Below are positions 53,666 to 62,117 of a stretch of DNA of 64,000 bases, in pieces. Under the pieces are notes generated by a model. The model was not told the origin of the DNA. It made no database searches and was given only the letters and a program-made list of their open reading frames with translations. A program made the translations under genes and the position numbers. Source of the stretch: Algihabitans albus (GTDB lineage: Bacteria > Pseudomonadota > Alphaproteobacteria > Kiloniellales > DSM-21159); contig NZ_QXNY01000003.1 of the NCBI RefSeq assembly GCF_003572205.1, forward strand, positions 62,001 to 126,000, given 5' to 3'. Position 1 is the stretch's first letter; each line of letters starts with the position of its first letter.

Positions 53666-54760
53666 ATGAAACACATGCTTCGCACCACCACGGCGGCTCT
53701 CGCCGTGGTCGCGGTGACAGGCTTCGCAGCCGGAGCCGCCAAGGCCGACCCTCTGACAGTCGTCTCCTGGGGCGGTGCCTATACCAAGAGTCAGGTAGAG
53801 GCCTATCACAAGCCCTTCACGGAGCAGACCGGGATCGAGATCGTCTCGGCGGACTACAACGGCGGCCTGGCCGAAGTGAAGGCGCAGGTCGAGGCCGGAA
53901 ACGTCACCTGGGATCTGGTCGACGTCGAGCTGTCGGACGCCGTCCGCGGCTGCGACGAGGGCCTGCTTGAACCACTCGACCACGCGATGCTTCCGCCGGC
54001 GCCGGACGGCACGGCGGCCGCCGACGACTTCCTCGAGGGAACGCTGCACGACTGCGCAGTCGCGACCATCGTGTGGTCGACGATCTATGCCTACGATACG
54101 ACTAAGTTCTCCGATGCGGCGCCCAGCTCGATGGCCGACTTCTTCGATCTGGAGGGCTTCCCGGGCAAGCGCGGCATGCGCAGAACCCCCAAGGCCAACC
54201 TCGAGTTCGCCCTGATCGCCGACGGCGTACCGGCAGGCGAGGTCTACGAGGTGCTTTCGACCCCCGAAGGCGTCGACCGTGCCTTCGCCAAGCTCGATAC
54301 CATCAAGGACGAGGTGATCTGGTGGGAAGCCGGGGCCCAGCCGCCGCAGATGCTGGCCGACGGTGAGGTAGCGATGACCACCGCCTACAACGGACGTGTC
54401 TTCAACGCCATTGCGGCCGAAGGCAAGCCTTTCGAGATCGTCTGGGACGGCCAGGTTTGGGACCTCGATCTCTGGGTGATCCCGCGCGGCGCACCGAACA
54501 AGGAAACCGCGTTGGAGTTCATCAAGTTCTCCACCGATACCCAGCGCCTGGCTGATCAGGCGTCTTGGATCTCCTACGGTCCGGCACGCAAGTCTTCGGT
54601 ACCGCTGATCGGCACCCATGCCGAAGCCGGTGTCGAAATGGGCCCGCACATGCCGACAGCTCCGGAGAACTTCGGAAACGCGCTGCAGAACGATTTCCTG
54701 TTCTGGGCCGACTACCAGGACGAATTGAACGAGCGTTTCAACGCCTGGCTCGTCAACTAG
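53666..54760 (+). CDS. Polyamine-type ABC substrate-binding protein (PotD/PotF-like)
   Basis: 364 residues. The signal peptide MKHMLRTTTAALAVVAVTGF ends near AKADP. The mature chain starts LTVVSWGGAYTKSQVEAYHK and contains VTWDLVDVELSDAVRGCDEG, WSTIYAYDTTKFS and AYNGRVFNAIAAEGKPFEIV, all typical of spermidine/putrescine receptors. Two Cys (RGCDEG and LHDCAVAT) could form a disulfide. It should bind a polyamine or a polyamine-like amine in the periplasm. It lies 151 bp after the ATPase gene; a hairpin follows it. Confidence 0.92.
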   Translation: MKHMLRTTTAALAVVAVTGFAAGAAKADPLTVVSWGGAYTKSQVEAYHKPFTEQTGIEIVSADYNGGLAEVKAQVEAGNVTWDLVDVELSDAVRGCDEGLLEPLDHAMLPPAPDGTAAADDFLEGTLHDCAVATIVWSTIYAYDTTKFSDAAPSSMADFFDLEGFPGKRGMRRTPKANLEFALIADGVPAGEVYEVLSTPEGVDRAFAKLDTIKDEVIWWEAGAQPPQMLADGEVAMTTAYNGRVFNAIAAEGKPFEIVWDGQVWDLDLWVIPRGAPNKETALEFIKFSTDTQRLADQASWISYGPARKSSVPLIGTHAEAGVEMGPHMPTAPENFGNALQNDFLFWADYQDELNERFNAWLVN

Positions 54761-54787
54761 GACAGGCCGTCGCGACCGTCGGTGCGC

Positions 54788-54811
54788 GGGGCCGGCCAGC
54801 AGGTCGGCCCC
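54788..54811 (+). terminator. GC-rich hairpin between the binding protein and permease genes
   Basis: GGGGCCGGCC (54788-54797) pairs with GGTCGGCCCC (54802-54811) around a 4-base loop, with one G-T pair. No T-run follows. Placed 27 bp after the receptor stop, it most likely protects the receptor part of the mRNA from 3' decay and so raises receptor output relative to the permeases. A partial terminator is also possible. Confidence 0.5.
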
Positions 54812-54927
54812 GTCCCTGGCGCGCTAGCCGTAAAGCAACGGATTATGAGACACTGTCGCGGCGCCCCAGAAGAATCGTCTGGAGACTCGCGGGCCGCGTC
54901 GGTCTTTAGGAAGCGGAGACAGGCTTC

Positions 54928-56211
54928 ATGGCGCAGATCGCCATTGGAGACGCAGGCAAGCCCGAGCGGCTGACCACGGCCGACGGCACGCCGCTGAAGC
55001 AAGCGCTCGGCCGCGTCGAGTTTCGCGCCAAAACCCGTGCCTTCCTGCTGGTCGCTCCGCTCCTGGTTTTCCTCTCCATCACCTTCCTTTTTCCAATCGG
55101 GCAAATGCTGTTCCGCAGCCTGCACGACCCGCTGGTGTCGGGGGTGCTACCGAACACCTTGGCTACGCTGGAAGACTGGAGCGCCGAGGATGGCTTGCCG
55201 CCGGAAGAGGCATTTGCTGCCTTGGCCCAGGAACTGGCACTCGCTCGGGAGAATCGCTTCAGCGGCGACCTCGGCCGCGTCGCCACCCGCCTGAATTATG
55301 AGAAACCGGGTATTCGCTCGGCCGTGACCCGAACCGCCCGCTCGGCGGCGCGCATGGAAGCGCCCTTCAAGGAGGCGATGATCGAGGCCGACGCGGATTG
55401 GGGCAAGCTGGAGAGCTGGGCAACCATCCAGCGGCTCGGCAATGTCTACAACGCCGTGCAGTATCTGGCGGCCGTCGACCGCCGCTATAACGAGTTCGGC
55501 GACATCGTGATGCAGGCGGAGCAGCGCCAGATCTACGTCCAGCTGTTCGGCCGTACGCTCTGGATGTCGCTGCTGGTGACGTCGATGGCGCTGCTGCTCG
55601 GGTTTCCGATATCCTATCTGCTGGCGACGCAGCCGACACGGGTCAGCAATGTGCTGATGATTCTCGTGCTGCTGCCTTTCTGGACGTCGCTGCTGGTCCG
55701 CACGACCTCCTGGATCGTCCTGCTGCAGTCGGAGGGCGTTCTCAACGACATCCTGGTCTGGATCGGATTGGTCGGCGACAACGATAGAATTCAGATGATC
55801 TACAACCAGACAGGCACGGTGATCGCCATGACGCAGATCCTGCTGCCCTTCATGGTGCTGCCGCTCTTTTCCGTCATGAAGACCATTTCGCCGAGCCATA
55901 TGCGAGCCGCGCAGTCATTGGGCGCGCCGCGTTTCCAGGCCTTCTGGAAGGTCTATGCGCCACAAACGCTGCCCGGCGTGGGGGCCGGCTGCCTGCTCGT
56001 CTTCATCCTGGCGATCGGCTACTACATCACGCCGGCCCTGGTCGGCGGGCAGGACGGTCAGATGATTTCCAACTTCATCGCCTTCCATATGCAGTCGTCG
56101 CTCAACTGGGGCCTGGCTGCGGCGCTGGGCGGCATTCTTCTGGCCGGCGTGCTGGCGCTTTACTGGCTCTACAACAAGCTGGTAGGCGTCGAACGCCTGA
56201 CCCTGGGCTGA
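54928..56211 (+). CDS. Polyamine-type ABC permease with a large insert (PotB-like)
   Basis: 427 residues, against about 280-310 for PotB. The first helix is near residues 38-58 (RAFLLVAPLLVFLSITFLFP). About 135 residues of charged, helical sequence follow (rich in Ala, Glu and Arg, EEAFAALAQELALARENR), probably periplasmic. The remaining helices include TLWMSLLVTSMALLLGFPIS and LLPFWTSLLVRTTSWIVLLQ. The coupling loop is HMRAAQSLGAPRFQAFWKVY. It pairs with the permease 20 bp downstream. ATG 54928. Confidence 0.92.
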   Translation: MAQIAIGDAGKPERLTTADGTPLKQALGRVEFRAKTRAFLLVAPLLVFLSITFLFPIGQMLFRSLHDPLVSGVLPNTLATLEDWSAEDGLPPEEAFAALAQELALARENRFSGDLGRVATRLNYEKPGIRSAVTRTARSAARMEAPFKEAMIEADADWGKLESWATIQRLGNVYNAVQYLAAVDRRYNEFGDIVMQAEQRQIYVQLFGRTLWMSLLVTSMALLLGFPISYLLATQPTRVSNVLMILVLLPFWTSLLVRTTSWIVLLQSEGVLNDILVWIGLVGDNDRIQMIYNQTGTVIAMTQILLPFMVLPLFSVMKTISPSHMRAAQSLGAPRFQAFWKVYAPQTLPGVGAGCLLVFILAIGYYITPALVGGQDGQMISNFIAFHMQSSLNWGLAAALGGILLAGVLALYWLYNKLVGVERLTLG

Positions 56212-56231
56212 GCGGACGGAACTAGGACACC

Positions 56232-57089
56232 ATGGCAAAAGTCTCCTCCCTGCCGCCCTACGCAACGCCGATGGAACGGGCTTGGTACTATCTCTTCCGC
56301 GTCATCTGCGGCTGCGTGTTCCTATTCCTGATCATGCCGATCCTGGTGATCATTCCCCTATCCTTCAACGCCACTCCCTACTTCACCTTCACGGAGGGTA
56401 TGCTGGCGTTCGAGGCCGAGGCCTACAGCCTGCGCTGGTACCAGAACTTCCTGACCAACGACCGCTGGCTCACTTCGATCGAGAACTCGGTGATCGTCGG
56501 CATTCTGTCCACCATCCTGGCCACCACTCTCGGCACCTTGGCGGCGCTCGGCCTCAGCCGCGAGAAGATGCCTCAGCGCACCCTCATCATGGGCATCCTG
56601 ATTTCACCGATGATCGTGCCGCTGATCATCACCGCGGCCGGCATCTACTTCTTTTATTCCAGCGTCCAGCTCACCGACTCGCTCCTGGGCCTGGTGCTGG
56701 CGCACACGGCGCTGGGCACGCCCTTCGTGGTCATCACCGTCACCGCGACCCTGATCGGCTTCGACAAGGCCCTGCCGCGGGCCGGCGCCATGTGCGGCGC
56801 GCCACCGACCACGGTGTTCTTCAAGGTTATTCTGCCCCTGATCCTGCCTGGCGTGATCGCCGGCGCGCTCTTCGCCTTCGTGACCTCCTTCGATGAAGTC
56901 GTCGTGGTGCTCTTCGTCGCCTCAAGTCCCGAGCAGTACACGATCCCGAGGCAGATGTGGTCCGGCATCCGCGAGCAGATCAGCCCGACCATTCTGGCGG
57001 TCGCCACCCTGCTGATCGGCGTCTCGATCCTGTTGATGACCACGATCGAGCTGCTGCGCCGCCGCTCCGAAAGGCTGCGAGGCCTGTAA
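56232..57089 (+). CDS. Polyamine-type ABC permease (PotC-like)
   Basis: 285 residues, six helices. The first helix (VICGCVFLFLIMPILVIIPL) is followed by the family stretch FTEGMLAFEAEAYSLRWYQN. Other helices include SVIVGILSTILATTLGTLAA, and the coupling loop is FDKALPRAGAMCGAPPTTVF. AFVTSFDEVVVVLFVASSPE is highly typical of PotC-type permeases. It completes the four-gene importer: ATPase, receptor and two permeases. The stop is 200 bp before nrdB. Confidence 0.93.
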   Translation: MAKVSSLPPYATPMERAWYYLFRVICGCVFLFLIMPILVIIPLSFNATPYFTFTEGMLAFEAEAYSLRWYQNFLTNDRWLTSIENSVIVGILSTILATTLGTLAALGLSREKMPQRTLIMGILISPMIVPLIITAAGIYFFYSSVQLTDSLLGLVLAHTALGTPFVVITVTATLIGFDKALPRAGAMCGAPPTTVFFKVILPLILPGVIAGALFAFVTSFDEVVVVLFVASSPEQYTIPRQMWSGIREQISPTILAVATLLIGVSILLMTTIELLRRRSERLRGL

Positions 57090-57225
57090 AAAGCCCTTTG
57101 ACCGCAGATCGTTTCGGCCCGCAGGTTCGGCTGCGACCGACAAATTTCCCATATCATCCACAGAAAAGCCGACTTGTACCCGCTTTTCCAGCACGACTTG
57201 GCCTTGGCGACGCGGGGGGACTAAG

Positions 57226-57272
57226 CTACATTCCTTAGCATCCGATCCGCTGCGACCCACAATATCTAGTGT
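57226..57272 (+). promoter_or_regulatory. NrdR box pair upstream of nrdB
   Basis: CCACAATATCTAGTGT at 57257-57272 matches 14 of 16 bases of the NrdR consensus (acaCwAtATaTwGtgt). A weaker copy, CTACATTCCTTAGCAT, lies at 57226-57241, giving a 15-bp spacer, the usual phase for NrdR box pairs. The strong box is 16 bp ahead of the nrdB ATG. It predicts repression of nrdB by NrdR when dATP is plentiful. Confidence 0.75.
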
Positions 57273-57288
57273 CTGGAGCTCTCTCCGC

Positions 57289-58248
57289 ATGTCCCTGCTG
57301 GACGCCGACCCGATTTACAAGCCCTTCGCCTACCCCTGGGCCTTCGAGGCCTGGCAGGTACAGCAGAAAGTGCATTGGCTCCCGGACGAGGTGCCTTTGG
57401 CCGACGATGTGAAGGATTGGAATCGCGCCCTGAGCGAAGGTGAGCGCAACCTGCTGACCCAGATTTTCCGCTTCTTCACGCAGTCCGACGTCGAGGTGAA
57501 TAACTGCTACATGCGCCATTACGCGCGCGTGTTCCAGCCGACCGAAATCCAGATGATGCTGGCGGCCTTCGCCAACATGGAGACGATCCACATCGCGGCT
57601 TACAGCCACCTGCTGGATACCATCGGCATGCCAGAGCAGGAGTACTCGGCCTTTCTCCATTACAAGGAGATGAAGGACAAATACGACTACATGCAGCAGT
57701 TCGGCGTCGAGACGAAGAAAGACATCGCGCTGACATTGGCTGTCTTCGGCGCCTTTACCGAAGGCCTGCAGCTCTTCGCCTCTTTCGCGATCCTGCTGAA
57801 CTTCCCGCGCTTCAACAAAATGAAAGGGATGGGTCAGATCGTCTCCTGGTCCGTACGCGACGAGTCGCTGCATACCAACTCCATCATCCAGCTCTTTCGC
57901 ACTTTCGTGCACGAAAATCCGGACGTCTGGGACCAGGATCTGGAGCGCGAGCTTTACGGCGCCTGCGAGACCATCGTGACCCACGAGGATGCCTTCATCG
58001 ATCTAGCCTTTGAGCTGGGCGGCATCCAGGGCCTGAGCGGCGCCGAGGTGAAGCGCTACATCCGCTGGATCGCCGATCGCCGCCTGACTCAACTGGGGCT
58101 GCAACCGATCTACCGCATCGAGGGCAACCCCCTGCCCTGGCTCGATGCCATGCTCAATGGGATGGAACACACCAACTTTTTCGAGAACCGGGCAACCGAA
58201 TATGCGCGCGCGGCCACCCAGGGCAGCTGGGGCGAAGCCTTCGACTGA
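57289..58248 (+). CDS. nrdB: Class Ia ribonucleotide reductase beta subunit
   Basis: 319 residues. The small subunit forms the diiron-tyrosyl radical needed to make deoxyribonucleotides. The metal/radical motif is ANMETIHIAAYSHLLDTIG, which keeps Glu, His and Tyr in the E. coli spacing (Glu115, His118, Tyr122). Further ligands are in QSDVEVNNCYM (Asp), TEGLQLFASFAIL (Glu) and VRDESLHTNSII (Glu, His). The C-terminus is the short acidic type (SWGEAFD) that docks on NrdA. The partner nrdA is not in this window and must be elsewhere. ATG 57289 lies 16 bp after a strong NrdR box. Confidence 0.96.
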   Translation: MSLLDADPIYKPFAYPWAFEAWQVQQKVHWLPDEVPLADDVKDWNRALSEGERNLLTQIFRFFTQSDVEVNNCYMRHYARVFQPTEIQMMLAAFANMETIHIAAYSHLLDTIGMPEQEYSAFLHYKEMKDKYDYMQQFGVETKKDIALTLAVFGAFTEGLQLFASFAILLNFPRFNKMKGMGQIVSWSVRDESLHTNSIIQLFRTFVHENPDVWDQDLERELYGACETIVTHEDAFIDLAFELGGIQGLSGAEVKRYIRWIADRRLTQLGLQPIYRIEGNPLPWLDAMLNGMEHTNFFENRATEYARAATQGSWGEAFD

Positions 58249-58367
58249 TCCCTCTGCGGACGAGGCTTCAGATCCGTCTCAGTGTTTTCCCGGCTCTGAC
58301 TCGCCGGTGGGCAGGTCTCCGCCGGCACATTGCCCGATTGTCGCTGCGCTCCGAGAGCGATCGACCG

Positions 58368-60461
58368 CTAGCTTGCCATGCCCAGCTTGCCGATCTGCGT
58401 CTTGGTTTCCGAGATCAATTCGCCAATCTCCGTCGCCGACCCCGAGGATCGTCCCGCCAGCTCACGAACTTCCTCGGCCACCACCGCAAATCCGCGACCG
58501 TGTTCTCCAGCGCGGGCGGCCTCGATCGTGGCATTGAGGGACAACAGATTGGTTTGCGAAGATAGCTGATTGATCTGCGAAGCGACGCCATCAATACGGT
58601 CCAAAACATTCGACATCAGTTCGGTAGATTGCGCGACGGCAACGCGCCGCGCCGTTACATCCGACCCATTCATCACGATCCTGTCGAGCGCTCCCGATAC
58701 ATCCATGATCGGCTGCAGCGTAGCCGACAGCCAGACGGTTCCGCGCTCTTCAATATCGAGCGAGAGCTCCTTGGCGACCGGAGAACCTTGCCTCAAGGTC
58801 TGCTGCTCTTCATTCGTGACAAACTTGGAGAGACTCAGAATCGGGGAAGTCCGCGACTTGGCGTCTAGCAGTTCACGCGCATAGTCATTGACGTCCGCGA
58901 CCTGACCTTCGGCATTCCATTCGACCACGGCGTTGGAACGCCGAATGGCATCGATCCGCGCGCTCGACGCCAAGGCTTCCAACTTCGTTGTGGTGATGTT
59001 CGCTTGCACCGAAATGAACTTACTGAGCTGACCCGCGTCATCGAACACTGGGTTGATCGACAGGGAGATCCAGTAAGGTTCACCGTTCTGAGAGTAGTTG
59101 AGGATCTCCTCGTAGAAGGGTTCACGCGCCTCAAGCTTCTCTTTGATACTAGAAACAGTATCGGGAGAGGTATGTTTTCCCTGGAGAAAAGCACCGGGTT
59201 TCTTACCGATGACCTGATCGAGATTGTACCCCGTCAGCCTCGTAAAACCGGGGTTGACGTATTCGATCCAACCCTCCGGGCCGGTGATGACCACCGAGTT
59301 GTCCGTTTCGTTGGCGACCAGCGAAAGTAACCGGAATTGATCCCGACGCCGGACCTCTTCGTCGACGTCCTTTACGAAGGCGGTATAGACGATCTCATTG
59401 TCCAGCTTGACCTTCGATAGAGATAAGGCGCCCCAAACGCGGGTTCCATCCTTGCGCTGCACCTGCACTTCACGGCTCGTACCGACGATCTTGTCCTGGC
59501 CCGTGGTGCGGTTGGCGTTGACGTTTGCGTCATGATTGGCCCGAATTTCATCGGGCACCAGCATCTTGACGTTCTGTCCGAGCACCTCGTCGCGCGCATA
59601 GCCCCACAGGCGCTCGGCCGCGAGGTTGAAGAAGGTCACCGTGTTGTGTTCGTCAATGGTAACGACAGCGTCCAGCGCCTGCTCCAGCGTTTGGTTGATC
59701 ATTTCCCGTGCGCGGCGTTCCTCGGTGATGTCCTTGACGAAGGCTGTATAGCTGATCAGTCCGCCTACATTGACTTTCGACAGAGACAGATTGGCCCAGA
59801 TCCGCGTGCTGTCCTTGCGCTGAATTTCAACGTCCCGCGAAGTTCCGACGATCTTGTCTTGACCGGTTTCCCTGTTGTGGTTGACGAGGCTGTCGTGATT
59901 GGCGCGAAGCTCGTCGGGCACCAGCATCTTGACGTTTTGTCCGACCACCTCGTCGCGTGCATAGCCCCATAGCTCCTCGGCCGCGCGATTGAAGAAGGTT
60001 ACGATGTTATCGTGGTCGATCGAGACCACCGCATCGAGCGCCTGCTCCAGCGTCTGCTCAATCCTCTCGCGCGATTCGCGCTCCTTTGTGATGTCCTTGA
60101 CGAAGGCCGTGTAGCTGATGGCCCCCCCAGTCCCGATCTTGGACAAGGAGAGATTGGCCCAGGTCCGCTGACCGTCCTTGCGCTGAATCTGGATGTCGCG
60201 CGACGTGCCGACGATCTTGTCCTGACCGGTGCGCCTGTTGGCATTGACCATTTCGTCATGCCCGTCGCGAATCTCGTCCGGCACCAGCATCTTCACGTTC
60301 TTGCCGACGACTTCGGTGCGGCTGTAACCCCAAAGCTGCTCCGCAGCCTTGTTGAAGAAAGTCACTCGATTCTTGGCATCTATCGACACGATGGCATCGA
60401 GAGCCTGCTCAAGCGTCTGGTTCACAGAGCCGTGGCGCCAGCCAAAAATTCGATGAAGCAT
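58368..60461 (-). CDS. Soluble multi-PAS chemotaxis-type receptor with a short signalling domain
   Basis: 697 residues, no membrane helix. Three PAS domains repeat every 121 residues (start at about residues 14, 135 and 256), each with [10 protein letters not shown] and QRKDGxR-type lines. A fourth PAS (about 378-490) has [13 protein letters not shown], where LOV domains have the flavin-binding Cys; here it is Pro-Gly, so no LOV chemistry. A degenerate fifth PAS follows (about 500-605). The last ~85 residues contain [19 protein letters not shown] and [17 protein letters not shown], the receptor tip that binds CheA and CheW. The arms are much shorter than in standard receptors. ATG 60461 has GGGGAA upstream; TTG 60482 is an alternative. 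It converges on nrdB. Confidence 0.88.
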   Translation of the reverse strand: MLHRIFGWRHGSVNQTLEQALDAIVSIDAKNRVTFFNKAAEQLWGYSRTEVVGKNVKMLVPDEIRDGHDEMVNANRRTGQDKIVGTSRDIQIQRKDGQRTWANLSLSKIGTGGAISYTAFVKDITKERESRERIEQTLEQALDAVVSIDHDNIVTFFNRAAEELWGYARDEVVGQNVKMLVPDELRANHDSLVNHNRETGQDKIVGTSRDVEIQRKDSTRIWANLSLSKVNVGGLISYTAFVKDITEERRAREMINQTLEQALDAVVTIDEHNTVTFFNLAAERLWGYARDEVLGQNVKMLVPDEIRANHDANVNANRTTGQDKIVGTSREVQVQRKDGTRVWGALSLSKVKLDNEIVYTAFVKDVDEEVRRRDQFRLLSLVANETDNSVVITGPEGWIEYVNPGFTRLTGYNLDQVIGKKPGAFLQGKHTSPDTVSSIKEKLEAREPFYEEILNYSQNGEPYWISLSINPVFDDAGQLSKFISVQANITTTKLEALASSARIDAIRRSNAVVEWNAEGQVADVNDYARELLDAKSRTSPILSLSKFVTNEEQQTLRQGSPVAKELSLDIEERGTVWLSATLQPIMDVSGALDRIVMNGSDVTARRVAVAQSTELMSNVLDRIDGVASQINQLSSQTNLLSLNATIEAARAGEHGRGFAVVAEEVRELAGRSSGSATEIGELISETKTQIGKLGMAS
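59340..60422 (-). repeat. Tandem 363-bp repeat (three copies) inside the PAS receptor gene
   Basis: Copies run roughly 60422-60060, 60059-59697 and 59696-59340. Each encodes one PAS domain of 121 residues with shared strings [32 protein letters not shown] and YTAFVKD. Copies differ mainly at substitution level, with no indels visible, so the array looks like internal gene duplication that is being kept by selection or by occasional gene conversion. Confidence 0.88.
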
Positions 60462-60570
60462 AAGTATTTCCCCGCCGATCAAACGAATTCTACGAGTAAA
60501 CCGTAGACACCTAAAAAATGTATTAAGTGTATAGCAGTCATGGGAGTTTATGTTCTAATTCCACCCTGGA

Positions 60571-60602
60571 TTAATCAAGTTATACTTTAATCAACTTAAT
60601 GT
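60571..60602. repeat. Two 16-bp iterons, TTAATCAA type
   Basis: TTAATCAA starts at 60571 and again at 60587, and each copy goes on with a related 8 bases. This gives two units of 16 bp, close to one and a half helical turns. The copies sit about 115-140 bp upstream of the receptor ATG. They could be paired operator sites for an unknown regulator, or part of an AT-rich promoter. Confidence 0.45.
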
Positions 60603-60682
60603 ATAGATGTTCGACTGGTAGTTTAGTATTCTCTAAACCGACATTTTATTATAGCACAAATGAATTTCTTTTATCTGACAGA

Positions 60683-60740
60683 GTGCGGCCGAGAACGAGA
60701 GACTGAACTATTCCACCCCTCGTTTCTCGACGGCCTGCAC
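60683..60740. other. Imperfect 58-nt inverted repeat
   Basis: Four short helices (GTGC/GCAC, GGCC/GGCC, GAGAA/TTCTC, CGAG/CTCG) pair with small bulges around a 19-base loop, 17 base pairs in all. No T-run follows on either strand. It could be a small structured RNA, a protein-binding site or a relic of a repeat element. Confidence 0.4.
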
Positions 60741-60961
60741 AATTGGACAGTTTGGAGCAATCGGTGATTTAGAGCACTCCAGTCGATAGCCGGTGCCTCA
60801 CCACAGCCGCAGAGCCGCATCGATCCAGTCCGACGTGGCTATCGAACGAAGAGCCCGCTTGCTTCGATCAAGCTGCGAAGAGATCCAGCTCACACACGAC
60901 CGGCAATCCTGACATCCGATTCAAGACCTGATCTGCCGTGCTTGCGAACCTGAGCGCTCGC

Positions 60962-61312
60962 CTACTTCTTAGGTTTGTCGGTCCGCCTGTAGCGGCCTTC
61001 CCACTCGTCGATCTGGGTGCGGTCGGACAGCGGCACGCCCATACGGTAGGCGGCCCGGCCGATGGCGTGAGCCGCCACCGGGGCGGTGATCAGCAGGAAG
61101 AGGATGGTCAGGATCGAGAAGGAAATGCTGACCGTGTCGGCGAAGTGAACCGCCAAGGCCGCGAAGATCAGTCCGGCGCCGAGAGTTCCGGCCTTGGTCG
61201 AGGCATGCATGCGGATCAGAACGTCCGGCAGGCGCAGGATTCCGAGGCCTGCGACGAACACGAAGAAGCCCCCGGAGAGCAATAGCAGAGCGACGATCCA
61301 GTCATTCACCAT
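60962..61312 (-). CDS. mnhG: Mrp-type Na+/H+ antiporter subunit G
   Basis: 116 residues, three membrane helices. It starts MVNDWIVALLLLSGGFFVFV, then GLGILRLPDVLIRMHASTKA, the conserved MnhG/PhaG motif with Asp and His, then TLGAGLIFAALAVHF. It is a small subunit of the multi-protein Mrp antiporter that exports Na+ or K+ in exchange for protons. It starts at the stop codon of mnhF (one shared base), and is the last gene of the operon. No U-run terminator follows clearly. Confidence 0.94.
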   Translation of the reverse strand: MVNDWIVALLLLSGGFFVFVAGLGILRLPDVLIRMHASTKAGTLGAGLIFAALAVHFADTVSISFSILTILFLLITAPVAAHAIGRAAYRMGVPLSDRTQIDEWEGRYRRTDKPKK

Positions 61313-61647
61313 CAGCGGTCGCCCTCTCGATCCCGCAGATCGGCTTCGAGACCGAACTGCGCGGCGCGCCGATCAGCATACCAGGCGAAGGCCACGGTCG
61401 CGAGAAAGGCGACCAGCGCCAGACCGATCGCCACGTCCAGGAAGGCCGAGACGTCGCTGGCGATCGCGAAGAGCCCGACGAAGCCGACGGTGATGATGGT
61501 GATGAGATCGAGCGCAACCACACGGTCCGGCAGGCTGGGCCCGCGCACCATCCGAATGAAGGACAAGGCGATGGCAACCAGCATCAGCAGCGCGGTGATG
61601 TCGATGGCCCAGGCCAGCACGGCTGCGTGGTCGCTCAGCCCGCTCAT
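61312..61647 (-). CDS. mnhF: Mrp-type Na+/H+ antiporter subunit F
   Basis: 111 residues with three helices. The conserved part is FIRMVRGPSLPDRVVALDLI, the RGP-x-xxDRVVALD signature of MnhF/PhaF, followed by VSAFLDVAIGLALVAFLATV. It is part of the Mrp complex in the inner membrane. It overlaps mnhE by 4 bp upstream and shares a base with mnhG downstream, so translation is coupled across the operon. Confidence 0.94.
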   Translation of the reverse strand: MSGLSDHAAVLAWAIDITALLMLVAIALSFIRMVRGPSLPDRVVALDLITIITVGFVGLFAIASDVSAFLDVAIGLALVAFLATVAFAWYADRRAAQFGLEADLRDREGDR

Positions 61648-62117
61648 CGCATCGCCTCCATCACCTTGCGCTCCATCCCCGCCTTGATTTCCCGGCGCAG
61701 GATATCGGGATCTTCCACGAACATGCCATGGACGTAGAGGAACTTCTTGTCGTCACTGACGTCGAGACTCAGGGTACCTGGCGTCAAGGAAATCAGATTC
61801 GCCAAAACCGCGATCTCCGCCGGATCCTCCACATCCAAAGGCACGGCGATGATGCCGGGTTGCGACTTGTGAACCGGCGTGATCACGTCCCAGACCACCT
61901 GAAGGCTGGAGACCACGAGCTCGTAGAGGAAGTAGCCGCCCAGGCTGATCAGCCGCAGAACGCGGCCGAAGTAGGCGGTACCGCCGAACAGAGGATTTGC
62001 GACCCAAAGCGCGGCGAACCCCATGGCGAACCCAATGGCGAGGTTCAAAAGCGTGAAGTCGGCGAAGAGGGCGCACCAGCCGATCGCCAGCAGCAGGTTA
62101 AGCACGAAGAGGTTCAT
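61644..62117 (-). CDS. mnhE: Mrp-type Na+/H+ antiporter subunit E
   Basis: 157 residues. [20 protein letters not shown] starts the first helix, then [20 protein letters not shown]. The conserved cytoplasmic part is [20 protein letters not shown] followed by [20 protein letters not shown]. The true start is ATG 62117, which overlaps the mnhD stop by 4 bp. The same frame stays open much farther upstream to 63329, but there it is the wrong frame of mnhD. Confidence 0.94.
   Translation of the reverse strand: MNLFVLNLLLAIGWCALFADFTLLNLAIGFAMGFAALWVANPLFGGTAYFGRVLRLISLGGYFLYELVVSSLQVVWDVITPVHKSQPGIIAVPLDVEDPAEIAVLANLISLTPGTLSLDVSDDKKFLYVHGMFVEDPDILRREIKAGMERKVMEAMR

Larger units (their letters stand above)
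60462..60961. other. AT-rich non-coding region upstream of the PAS receptor
   Basis: About 500 bp with no gene, between the divergent start of the receptor and the stop of mnhG. Bases 60500-60670 are strongly AT-rich in an otherwise GC-rich window. They hold a 16-bp direct repeat (TTAATCAAGTTATACT, TTAATCAACTTAATGT at 60571 and 60587). An imperfect long hairpin is centred near 60710 (GTGC-GGCC-GAGAA-CGAG at 60683-60699 with CTCG-TTCTC-GGCC-GCAC at 60719-60740). A small stem GTTTAG/CTAAAC lies at 60621-60638. It probably includes the receptor's promoter. Confidence 0.6.

Noticed and set aside
59140-59300. Fourth PAS domain as a LOV photoreceptor
   Set aside because: The GxNCRFLQ flavin-adduct motif is replaced by KKPGAFLQG, so the photoactive Cys is missing.
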